64,000 bases of DNA from Flavobacterium sp. UBA2787 (GTDB lineage Bacteria; Bacteroidota; Bacteroidia; Flavobacteriales; Flavobacteriaceae). The DNA lies in the NCBI GenBank assembly GCA_002352205.1, contig DEHZ01000010.1, positions 124,245 to 188,244 of the forward strand, in the 5' to 3' direction. A program made the translations under genes and the position numbers. The notes under the pieces were generated by a model that did no database searches, had not been told where the DNA came from, and was given only the letters and a program-made list of their open reading frames with translations. The stretch's first letter is position 1; each line of letters starts with the position of its first letter. Shown in pieces: positions 26,849-33,955 of this stretch.

Positions 26849-27244
26849 TTAGGGTTTGATAAACTTCGTGCCTTTAAAATCGGAATTATTTAGATATACA
26901 ATAAAATTATGAATTTTCACATTGAGTTTTTCGTACTCGGTTACAAGAATGTTTAGTTTTTCTTCATTAATATAGTCGTTGTCAAAAACACGATACAATT
27001 GAGAACGAGTTTCGCCGGAAGAGCCTTTTGCAATAGCTAAAAATTGTTTAAATTCTCCATTTCCACTTCTTTCAAATCCTTCAGCAATATTATCCATAAC
27101 AGAACCAGCTGAGTCTTTAATTTGATCTTTCAATTTGAAATCAAGTTTTAAATCTGTCGTTTTGGATAATAAAATTATTTCTTTGGATAATCTTCTTGCT
27201 TCTTTCCAAATTTCTAAATCTTCAAACCTTTTAACTGTGGCCAT
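26849..27244 (-). CDS. Four-helix-bundle protein, S23/IVP family
   Basis: 131 aa, all helical. The family signature is clear: FEDLEIWKEARRLSKEI (helix 1), LKDQIKDSAGSVMDNIAEGF (helix 2, the most conserved part), then SGNGEFKQFLAIAKGSSGE and a C-terminal pair of helices. The first members were found inside 23S rRNA intervening sequences of spirochaetes; the diversity-generating retroelement protein Avd is related. Molecular function is unproven, with RNA binding the usual suggestion. The gene lies between two long inverted repeats (see 26796 and 27250), an arrangement reminiscent of an IVS. Confidence 0.88.
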   Translation of the reverse strand: MATVKRFEDLEIWKEARRLSKEIILLSKTTDLKLDFKLKDQIKDSAGSVMDNIAEGFERSGNGEFKQFLAIAKGSSGETRSQLYRVFDNDYINEEKLNILVTEYEKLNVKIHNFIVYLNNSDFKGTKFIKP

Positions 27245-27249
27245 AACGA

Positions 27250-27283
27250 TATTAAACCATTAAACTTTTAAACAATTTTAAAC
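27250..27283. repeat. Right inverted repeat/octamer array flanking the four-helix-bundle gene (array B, right)
   Basis: Contains TTAAACTTTTAAACAATT (27260-27277), an 18-bp perfect inverted copy of 26796-26813. On the minus strand GTTTAA anchors recur at 10, 8 and 8 bp. It lies 9 bp after the stop of the pRiA4b-type gene. Confidence 0.85.
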
Positions 27284-27286
27284 CTT

Positions 27287-27826
27287 TTAGTTCCAGTTTT
27301 CCTCAAACCCAAAATCTTCAAAAGAGTCATCTCCGCCTTCAAACATATCCAAATCATCCTCGTCTAATTCGTCTTCAAATTCGGAGAATAAAGAATCGTC
27401 ATCGGCTTCAAAAGTTGGATCATTGGCTCCAAGTGGCATTAATCCAAGTGAATACAATAATTCAGGATAAGTGGAACCAGCTTGTTTTTCTTCGATGGCG
27501 GCTAATTCTACCAAAAACGTCCACATATTTAGAAAATCATATACATAAATGATTTTTGTTTGCTTTTCGTAAAGCATATCTTCCAACGACAAGTCGCTCA
27601 TAATTCGCATTTCGCCCGGAACATCACCAGTATCAAAAAGCGGAATTTCATCTTCTTGATTCCAATTGTCATCACAGGTGTAAAAAGAAGCCATTTCACT
27701 TCCGTCGAAGCCAAACGCATTCACAATCGCATTGTGTAAATCTTCTAAAGTATCAGTGTTTTCAATGGCTAAATCTCTAAAAACATCTTCTTCGTTGTCG
27801 AGTATTACTCGTAATTTGTAAATCAT
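27287..27826 (-). CDS. Plasmid pRiA4b ORF-3 family protein
   Basis: 179 aa, very acidic at the C-terminus (FEADDDSLFSEFEDELDEDD). The N-terminal ~125 residues carry the family pattern: LRVILDNEEDVFRDLAIEN, LEDLHNAIVNAFGFDGSEMA, FYTCDDNW and a YVYDFLNMWTFLVEL strand. The family is also found as a passenger of some insertion elements, but here it is a stand-alone chromosomal gene. Function unknown. A promoter-like TACTTTTG lies at 27850-27857. Confidence 0.85.
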   Translation of the reverse strand: MIYKLRVILDNEEDVFRDLAIENTDTLEDLHNAIVNAFGFDGSEMASFYTCDDNWNQEDEIPLFDTGDVPGEMRIMSDLSLEDMLYEKQTKIIYVYDFLNMWTFLVELAAIEEKQAGSTYPELLYSLGLMPLGANDPTFEADDDSLFSEFEDELDEDDLDMFEGGDDSFEDFGFEENWN

Positions 27827-27849
27827 TGTCGTTGCATTTTTACGGAAGG

Positions 27850-27857
27850 CAAAAGTA
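27850..27857 (-). promoter_or_regulatory. TAnnTTTG -7 element for the pRiA4b-type gene
   Basis: TACTTTTG on the minus strand, 23 bp upstream of the ATG at 27826. Transcription probably continues through the four-helix-bundle gene into the NdpA-like gene, since no stop signal is seen before 25688-25720. Confidence 0.5.
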
Positions 27858-27990
27858 ACGATTATTTGCGATTTGTGATTGAGGTTTTTTAGAATTGTTT
27901 ATAAATTAATACTATGTAAAAAAGTAAAACTTCTTTGATTTGACAAATAGAAATTTAATTTATAAGTTTTCTAATTTAAGATTTGTATAG

Positions 27991-28010
27991 TGTTACGTAA
28001 CAAATGTTAC
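27991..28010 (+). promoter_or_regulatory. Crp/Fnr-like operator of the diheme-lipoprotein operon
   Basis: GTAACAAATGTTAC (27997-28010) is a GTAAC-N4-GTTAC inverted repeat. It overlaps a perfect 12-bp palindrome TGTTACGTAACA (27991-28002). The same 14-mer occurs once more, at 31389-31402, and in both places it begins exactly 36 bp upstream of the first base of a TAnnTTTG element. The centre would be near -41, the classic class II activator position, and no -33 TTG is present. Confidence 0.7.
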
Positions 28011-28032
28011 ACCTTATCTATTTATGATTCTA

Positions 28033-28040
28033 TATGTTTG
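28033..28040 (+). promoter_or_regulatory. TAnnTTTG -7 element of the diheme-lipoprotein operon
   Basis: TATGTTTG, 36 bp downstream of the operator start. The predicted leader is about 55 nt and contains two palindromes, TTTGTATACAAA (28037-28048) and a 16-bp one at 28045-28060. Confidence 0.6.
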
Positions 28041-28100
28041 TATACAAAATTTAAATTTTGAATTTCATTTAAATTTTCACATATAAAACATTATTTAAAA

Positions 28101-29702
28101 ATGAAAAAAACTATTTATTTATTTCTATTATCGGTTTTATCAAATTTCTCAATAGCTCAAAATACATTTCAATTTGATATTCAACTGACACCCGTTACAA
28201 TTTCAAATTTACCCGGTTTGCATTCATATGTTTATGGTCAACACAATGGTAAATGGTTAATTATCGGAGGACGATTAGATGGAATTCATGCACGTCAACC
28301 TTTCAATGCTTTTCCCGGCTCATTAAATAATACTAATATTTATGTTGTGGATGTGGCTACTGAACAATTTTGGTCAGCTTCCGTAAATACATTGCCGGTT
28401 GGTTTAAGAGAACAGTTACAAGCGACAAATATGAATTTTTATCAAGTGGATAATTCACTTTATATTATCGGCGGATATGCATTCTCAGTGACTGCAAATG
28501 ACCACATTACTTTTGATAAGTTAACATCGGTAGATGTGCCAAATTTAATGGATGCAATTATCAACGGCAATCCGATAACTTCTTATTTTAAACAAATTTC
28601 TAATCCTATTTTTCAAAATACGGGTGGACAATTAGGAAAAATAGGAAGTGAATTTTATTTAATTGGTGGACATGTTTTTATGGGAAGATACAATCCTATG
28701 AATAATCCCACTTTTACGCAATCGTATTTGAATAAAATTCAAAAATTCACTATTGATAATTCTGAGACACAATTGAGTTATGCGAATTATTCTGCGGTTA
28801 CTGATGCAGTGCATTTGCACCGACGCGATTATAATTTGGTGCCTCAGGTTTTTCCAAATGGAGAACAAGGTTATACCATTTCATCAGGAGTATTTCAAAT
28901 CAATGCTGATTTACCTTATCTATATCCGATTGATGTTAAAAGTAGTGGGTATTTCCCTCAAACACAATTCAATCAATATTTGAGTAACTATCATAATGGA
29001 AAAGTAGGCTTGTATGATGAAGATGCCAATAAAATGCACAGCCTCTTTTTTGGTGGAATGAGTCAGTATTATTATAATGGAACAACTTTAATTCAAGATG
29101 ACAATGTACCATTTGTAAAAACGATTAGTAGAGTAACCCGATTAGCAGACGGCACTTTGTCTGAACATAAATTTCCTTTGGAGATGCCTAATTTTAAAGG
29201 GGCAGGAGCAGAGTTTATTCCAAATTTAAACCTACCACATTATTCAAATAAAGTGATTAAATTAAATGATATTACTGCTACCGAATTTGTGATTGGACAT
29301 TTGTATGGTGGAATTTTGAGTCCAAGTATTAATCCTTTTTCAAACAATCAAACATCAACCACTTCGGCAGATCCAACCATTTATGAAGTGAAATTAATTT
29401 ATGATCCAACATTGGAAGTTGCCACTTTAGATGGTAAAAACCCTTTTACGATGGTTGCTTCACCTAATCCTACAAAAAACGAGAAGATTAGAATTCATTT
29501 TACATTGCCATATGAAACTTCAGTTGACTATTTTGTAACATCAACAGATGGTAAAATTATTTCAGAAGGCGAAATAATCGATGCAAAGCAAGGCGAAAAT
29601 TCGATGAATTTTGAATTAAATAAAATTTCAAATCAATTGATTATCATCACTTTTGTTTTTGATAATAAGTTTTATATATCTCAAAAAGTAGTTGTTAATT
29701 AG
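28101..29702 (+). CDS. Secreted Kelch-like protein with T9SS type A sorting domain
   Basis: 533 aa. Signal peptide MKKTIYLFLLSVLSNFSIAQ. Several Kelch-type blades are visible (GKWLIIGGRLDG, NSLYIIGGYAF, GSEFYLIGGHVFMG, HSLFFGGMSQYYY), consistent with a beta-propeller. The last ~80 residues (ASPNPTKNEKIRIHF ... ISQKVVVN) are a type A CTD directing export through T9SS. First gene of an operon that continues with a diheme lipoprotein, a DUF6132 protein and a methyltransferase-like membrane protein. Putative role: surface partner of the electron-transfer lipoprotein; this is inference from linkage. Confidence 0.82.
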   Translation: MKKTIYLFLLSVLSNFSIAQNTFQFDIQLTPVTISNLPGLHSYVYGQHNGKWLIIGGRLDGIHARQPFNAFPGSLNNTNIYVVDVATEQFWSASVNTLPVGLREQLQATNMNFYQVDNSLYIIGGYAFSVTANDHITFDKLTSVDVPNLMDAIINGNPITSYFKQISNPIFQNTGGQLGKIGSEFYLIGGHVFMGRYNPMNNPTFTQSYLNKIQKFTIDNSETQLSYANYSAVTDAVHLHRRDYNLVPQVFPNGEQGYTISSGVFQINADLPYLYPIDVKSSGYFPQTQFNQYLSNYHNGKVGLYDEDANKMHSLFFGGMSQYYYNGTTLIQDDNVPFVKTISRVTRLADGTLSEHKFPLEMPNFKGAGAEFIPNLNLPHYSNKVIKLNDITATEFVIGHLYGGILSPSINPFSNNQTSTTSADPTIYEVKLIYDPTLEVATLDGKNPFTMVASPNPTKNEKIRIHFTLPYETSVDYFVTSTDGKIISEGEIIDAKQGENSMNFELNKISNQLIIITFVFDNKFYISQKVVVN

Positions 29703-29716
29703 AATCAGAATTAATT

Positions 29717-30691
29717 ATGAAAAGTAGTATTGTTTTATTTGTATTTCTAAGTTTATTGTCTTGTCAAAATAAAAATGAACTACTTGAAATCCAAAAAGAT
29801 TTGACTCAAGCAGAAGCCGAGCATGCTCAGAAATTAATGCAGACTCATTGTTATATATGCCACAGTCCAACGGCTTCTGAAACTCAAGGTCGCATAGCTC
29901 CTCCGATGGTTGCCATTAAAGCTCGCTATTTGATGGATAATAAAACAAAAGAGGAATTTGTTTCACACATTGAACAATTTGTTGAAAACCCTACAGAAGA
30001 CAAAGCCTTAATGTATGGTGCGATAAAAAAACACGGACTAATGCCGAAACAAGCTTTTCCGGAAGGTAGTATAGAGAAAATTGCTGCCTTTATGTATGAC
30101 TATCAAATTGAAGAACCCGAATGGTTTAAAGCTCATTGGGAAGGTCATGGTAATGAAAATTGGACACAATCAGGAAAGAAAATGGAAGAAGTGGAAGTGG
30201 TTAAAACGTATGCCGATATAGGTTTAGACTATGCTTTGGGCACCAAAAAAGTATTAGGCAAAAATTTAATGGAAGCGATTCAGCAAAAAGGAACAATGGA
30301 AGCCCTGACCTTTTGTAACATTCAAGCCATCCCTTTAACTGATAGTATGTCAACGCAGTTTAATGCTACTATAAAAAGAGTTTCCGACAAAAATCGAAAC
30401 CCTAATAACAAAGCCAATGAAGAAGAATTAAACTATATTGCTCAATTTAAAAAAGATTTGGTTGACAAAAAAGACATCAAACCTGTTGCTCTTGAAAAAG
30501 GAGATAAAATTCAATTTTATTACCCGATAGAAACTAACACAATGTGTTTGCAATGTCACGGAAAACAAATCAAACCGGAAGTACAACGTCAAATTTTGAA
30601 ATTATATCCCAAGGATTTAGCGATTGGATATGATGAAAATGAAGTACGTGGGATTTGGAGTATTACCTTTACAAAAAAAACAAATGAATAA
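29717..30691 (+). CDS. Diheme c-type cytochrome lipoprotein (DUF3365/Tll0287-like)
   Basis: 324 aa. Lipobox LLSC with Cys16 as the lipidation site. Heme motif 1 is CYICH at residues 45-49, in an N-terminal cytochrome-c-like segment with a possible distal Met. Heme motif 2 is CLQCH at 277-281, in the Tll0287-like (DUF3365) C-terminal domain that ends KDLAIGYDENEVRGIWSI. It is thus a fusion of a small cytochrome c domain with a c-type-heme sensor/electron-transfer domain, anchored to a membrane. The start codon is 14 bp after the Kelch protein stop, and the operon has a Crp/Fnr-like operator, suggesting redox-linked control. Confidence 0.85.
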   Translation: MKSSIVLFVFLSLLSCQNKNELLEIQKDLTQAEAEHAQKLMQTHCYICHSPTASETQGRIAPPMVAIKARYLMDNKTKEEFVSHIEQFVENPTEDKALMYGAIKKHGLMPKQAFPEGSIEKIAAFMYDYQIEEPEWFKAHWEGHGNENWTQSGKKMEEVEVVKTYADIGLDYALGTKKVLGKNLMEAIQQKGTMEALTFCNIQAIPLTDSMSTQFNATIKRVSDKNRNPNNKANEEELNYIAQFKKDLVDKKDIKPVALEKGDKIQFYYPIETNTMCLQCHGKQIKPEVQRQILKLYPKDLAIGYDENEVRGIWSITFTKKTNE

Positions 30692-30899
30692 AAAAGCTAT
30701 CATTGTTACCGGAATTGGGGTGGTTGTAGGACTAGTTGCCGGATATCTCTATTATCAACAAATAGGTTGTGTTAGTGGAACGTGTTCCATCACCTCCAAA
30801 CCATTAAACAGCACTTTATACGGAGGTTTAATGGGTGGTTTATTGTTTAATTTGTTTGTAACTTCCCCCAAGAAGAAGGAAAAAAATGAAAAAGAGTAG
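30684..30899 (+). CDS. DUF6132 small membrane protein
   Basis: About 71 aa from the start MNKKAIIVTGIGVVVG. The ATG overlaps the stop region of the cytochrome gene (ATGAATAA), an overlap that suggests translational coupling. Two hydrophobic helices (residues ~4-22 and ~45-60) flank the conserved CVSGTCSITSKPLNSTLYGG loop typical of DUF6132, with two cysteines. Function unknown. The cysteines and the operon suggest a redox or thiol-related role. Confidence 0.8.
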   Translation: MNKKAIIVTGIGVVVGLVAGYLYYQQIGCVSGTCSITSKPLNSTLYGGLMGGLLFNLFVTSPKKKEKNEKE

Positions 30900-31341
30900 C
30901 AAAGATTACATTTTTGTTTTTATCCAATTTCTTCTTTTTGGAGCCTATACTTTTGATTTTTTTCAACCATTAGCAATTCCAAACTATCTGGCAACATTCG
31001 GAATGGTGATTGCCATTATCGGATTTATGATTGCTTTATTGACTGTTTTTGAGTTAAAAACTAATCTAACCGTTTTTCCATCACCAACCGAAAAAGCGGT
31101 TTTACTAACGCAAGGATTTTTTCGATATAGTCGTCATCCCATTTACTCTGGAATTTTGATGTTTGCCTTTGGTTTTGCACTTTATAAGTATTCAATTTAT
31201 AAACTCATCGTCGGAAGTTTGTTACTCATTTGGTTTTATCTTAAATCAACATATGAAGAAAAACAACTTGCTCAAAAATTCAATTCGTACAAGGAATATC
31301 AGGAGAAAGTAGGACGGTTTTTTCCAAAACTTCCATTATAA
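30886..31341 (+). CDS. Isoprenylcysteine methyltransferase-family (ICMT/PEMT-like) membrane protein
   Basis: 151 aa with four hydrophobic segments. The diagnostic C-terminal half is present: FFRYSRHPIYSGILMFAFGF (the RHP-x-Y-x-G motif, residues ~80-98) and a terminal EEKQLAQKFNSYKEYQEKVGRFFP. Family members methylate small molecules, lipids or protein thiols in membranes using S-adenosylmethionine; the substrate here is unknown. It overlaps the preceding gene by 14 bp and closes the operon. Confidence 0.85.
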   Translation: MKKSSKDYIFVFIQFLLFGAYTFDFFQPLAIPNYLATFGMVIAIIGFMIALLTVFELKTNLTVFPSPTEKAVLLTQGFFRYSRHPIYSGILMFAFGFALYKYSIYKLIVGSLLLIWFYLKSTYEEKQLAQKFNSYKEYQEKVGRFFPKLPL

Positions 31342-31388
31342 GTGGCCGATTCTTTCCAATTATCCTAAAATCATAAAAAATTCTCTTG

Positions 31389-31402
31389 GTAACAAATGTT
31401 AC
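31389..31402 (+). promoter_or_regulatory. Crp/Fnr-like operator of the RND efflux operon
   Basis: GTAACAAATGTTAC, identical base for base to 27997-28010 upstream of the diheme-lipoprotein operon, and again 36 bp before the first base of the -7 element. It lies in the 115-bp gap after the ICMT-like gene. Confidence 0.7.
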
Positions 31403-31424
31403 TGCACACCTCTTTTCATCGTTC

Positions 31425-31432
31425 TACTTTTG
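31425..31432 (+). promoter_or_regulatory. TAnnTTTG -7 element of the RND efflux operon
   Basis: TACTTTTG, with the palindromic operator at about -41 and no -33 TTG at the expected place, which fits an activator-dependent promoter. Predicted leader about 20 nt. Confidence 0.65.
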
Positions 31433-31456
31433 CCTTGTAATTAAGAAGTAAAACGA

Positions 31457-32770
31457 ATGAAAACAATTAAAAATACAATTGCACTCGGGATATTTGCCTG
31501 TTCATCAGCCGTATTCAGTCAAGATACCTTGCAAATTTCCAAAACGGATTTATCCACTAAATTATCGGAACAAAATCTTCAATTGAAAATTTCCAAACAA
31601 AATGTTGAATCGGCTCGTTCAGATTACCGTCAATCGAATGCAATTTTTTTACCGAGTATTTCTGCTTCGCATACGGCCATTACTACAACCAATCCATTGA
31701 TGGCATTTGGTTCTAAATTGAATCAGGAAATTTTAACGCAAGCTGATTTTAATCCGGCTTTGTTGAATGATCCTTCACAAGTGCAAAATTATGCTACTCG
31801 AATTGAAGTGCTTCAACCCATTTTAAATGCCGATGGTTTATTTGAAAGAAAAGCCGCCAAGTCAAAAATGGAAGCCTATCAATTGCAAACCGAACGCACC
31901 AAAGAATATTTAGAATTGGAAGTGAACAAAGCCTTCATGCAATTGCAACTGGCTTATAAAGCGGTTGAGGTTTTAGAAAAAGCGAATTCTACTGCACAAG
32001 CCAATCTGAATTTGGTCAACAATTATTTCAAACAAGGAATGCTTCAAAAAACAGATGTGTTGGATGTGCAAGTTCGTGTAAATGAAATCACCAATCAATT
32101 ATCGTATGCCAAAAGTAATATTCGAAATGCATCCGATTATTTGGCTTTCTTATTGAACGAAGATACCAAAGGCGGCATTTATAAACCGGTTGAAAATTTA
32201 GAAAACGAAATTAATCCTACGTTAGAAAACGCTCAATTATCAACATCAAGAAAAGATTTTCTAGCGATGGAAAAATCAACAGAAGCGTATAAAAACATGA
32301 TGAAATCCGGTAAAATGAGTTTTTTACCTCGCTTAAATGCTTTTGGAACGTATGAACTGTATGATACCGAAATCTTCCAATTTGGAGCAAATGGATACAC
32401 TGTCGGAGCTCAATTGTCTTGGAATTTATTTGACGGTTACAAATCCATCGGAAAATTTGAAAAATCAAAAGTTGAATTTCAAAAAGCAGAAACGGAAGCC
32501 GAACAATACAAAAAACAAAGTCAATTAGAATTGAACAAAACCAATCGTCAATTGACCGATGCTCAAAACAAAGTGACACTTTCTAAATTGGCTTTTGAAC
32601 AAACCCAAGAAAGTTTCAGAATCCGTCAAAATCGTTTTGTACAAGGATTGGAAAAAACCTCCGATTTATTGATGACGGAAACACAAACGGCTCAAAAGGA
32701 ATTGGAATATTTACAAGCGGTTTTTGAATACAATTTCACCAAAATGTATTTGGAATTTTTAACTAAATAA
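31457..32770 (+). CDS. TolC family outer-membrane efflux protein
   Basis: 437 aa. Signal peptide ending SSAVFSQ. Two-fold internal repeat of long helical segments typical of TolC (LQLKISKQNVESARSDYRQS and, in the second half, QKAETEAEQYKKQSQLELNK) with outer-membrane strands between (IFQFGANGYTVGAQLSWNLF). It forms the trimeric outer-membrane exit duct for the adaptor and RND pump encoded downstream. Confidence 0.92.
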   Translation: MKTIKNTIALGIFACSSAVFSQDTLQISKTDLSTKLSEQNLQLKISKQNVESARSDYRQSNAIFLPSISASHTAITTTNPLMAFGSKLNQEILTQADFNPALLNDPSQVQNYATRIEVLQPILNADGLFERKAAKSKMEAYQLQTERTKEYLELEVNKAFMQLQLAYKAVEVLEKANSTAQANLNLVNNYFKQGMLQKTDVLDVQVRVNEITNQLSYAKSNIRNASDYLAFLLNEDTKGGIYKPVENLENEINPTLENAQLSTSRKDFLAMEKSTEAYKNMMKSGKMSFLPRLNAFGTYELYDTEIFQFGANGYTVGAQLSWNLFDGYKSIGKFEKSKVEFQKAETEAEQYKKQSQLELNKTNRQLTDAQNKVTLSKLAFEQTQESFRIRQNRFVQGLEKTSDLLMTETQTAQKELEYLQAVFEYNFTKMYLEFLTK

Positions 32771-32807
32771 TAGCTTTCAACAAATCAATATACTAAATCA
32801 CAATCTT

Positions 32808-33887
32808 ATGAATATCAAAATAAAATCTCTAATTATTTTTTCAGCAGCCATTTTATTTTCCTGCGGAAGCGACCAAAAAGAAGTCCAAACATTACCTGCC
32901 ATTGCTGTAAAAGTTAATGGTTCGGTTGATAACACATCCACACCGTTTGTAACGGCAAGCGGAAAAATTGAAGCAGAAAACAGTGCCAATGTCAGTACCC
33001 GAATGATGGGTTATGTAACTAAAGTACATGTGAAAGTAGGACAAAAAGTTGGAGCCGGACAATTGTTAGTAAGTATTAACAACACCGATTTACAAGCCAA
33101 AAAAGCACAAGTGGATGCTTCCATATTACAAGCAACTGCCGGTTATAACAATGCCAAAAAAGACTACGATCGTTTTGTAAACTTGTTTGCTCAACAAAGT
33201 GCTTCACAAAAAGAATTAGATGACATTACCGCTCGTTTTGAAATGGCAAAAGCAGGATTGGAAGGAGCAAAACAAATGCGTAACGAAGTCATTGCTCAAT
33301 TTAATTATGCTAATATAACTGCACCTTTTGGCGGAATTGTAACTAATACATTCATCAAAGAAGGCGACATGGCTAATCCGGGAATGCCTTTAGTGAGTGT
33401 GGAAGGTTCCGGAAAATTACAAGTGACTGCTATGGTTTCGGAAAGTGATATTTCTAAAATAAAACAAGGAATGCCGGTTTCCATCATCATCAAATCAATG
33501 AATAAAAAAGTGGCAGGAAAAGTGTCGGAAGTGAGTTTATCAGCCAAAAACACAGGCGGACAATATCTAGTGAAAGTCAATTTAGACGAAATGGATAAAA
33601 CGATCCTTTCCGGAATGTTTGTCAACGTGCAATTTCCAATTGAAAAATCATCAGATTCAAATGAAGGTTCAGAACAAGTTTTAGTTCCCGAATCTGCATT
33701 AGTAAAGCAAGGTCAGCTCACCGGAATTTACACAGTTGCCAACAATACAGCTATTTTGCGATGGTTGCGAATCGGAAAAACCTACGGCGACAAAGTAGAA
33801 GTCCTTTCCGGATTATCTTCCAAAGAACCGTATATCGTTTCGGCAGAAGGGAAATTGTTCAATGGAGCAAAAGTTCAAATTAATTAG
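32808..33887 (+). CDS. RND efflux periplasmic adaptor (membrane fusion protein), lipoprotein
   Basis: 359 aa. Lipobox LFSCGS near residue 20. Order of domains: barrel-sandwich/lipoyl half (ANVSTRMMGYVTKVHVKVGQ), a short alpha-helical hairpin (about 100-160), the second lipoyl half (FNYANITAPFGGIVTNTFI), then a beta-barrel and membrane-proximal domain. It links the TolC duct to the RND pump. Its gene lies 37 bp after that of the TolC homologue. Confidence 0.92.
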   Translation: MNIKIKSLIIFSAAILFSCGSDQKEVQTLPAIAVKVNGSVDNTSTPFVTASGKIEAENSANVSTRMMGYVTKVHVKVGQKVGAGQLLVSINNTDLQAKKAQVDASILQATAGYNNAKKDYDRFVNLFAQQSASQKELDDITARFEMAKAGLEGAKQMRNEVIAQFNYANITAPFGGIVTNTFIKEGDMANPGMPLVSVEGSGKLQVTAMVSESDISKIKQGMPVSIIIKSMNKKVAGKVSEVSLSAKNTGGQYLVKVNLDEMDKTILSGMFVNVQFPIEKSSDSNEGSEQVLVPESALVKQGQLTGIYTVANNTAILRWLRIGKTYGDKVEVLSGLSSKEPYIVSAEGKLFNGAKVQIN

Positions 33888-33890
33888 GCA

Positions 33891-33954
33891 ATTGTTCAAT
33901 TAGCCGATTAGTCAATTGTCACATTGACATATTGTCAAATTAACACATTAAAAT
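33891..33954. repeat. Degenerate octamer array C
   Basis: Eight consecutive 8-bp units fill the spacer between the adaptor and permease genes. Every unit begins ATT followed by five variable bases (for example ATTGTCAC, ATTGACAT, ATTGTCAA), ending 1 bp before the permease ATG. Neighbouring units are partly complementary (TGTCA/TGACA). Confidence 0.8.
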
Positions 33955-33955
33955 T

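Noticed and set aside
26849..27244. Diversity-generating retroelement, since the Avd protein is related to the four-helix-bundle protein
   Set aside because: No reverse transcriptase and no template/variable repeat pair is present within the window.
27287..27826. Evidence of an insertion element because of the pRiA4b ORF-3 family protein
   Set aside because: No transposase and no element-length terminal repeats are near; the family also occurs as ordinary chromosomal genes.
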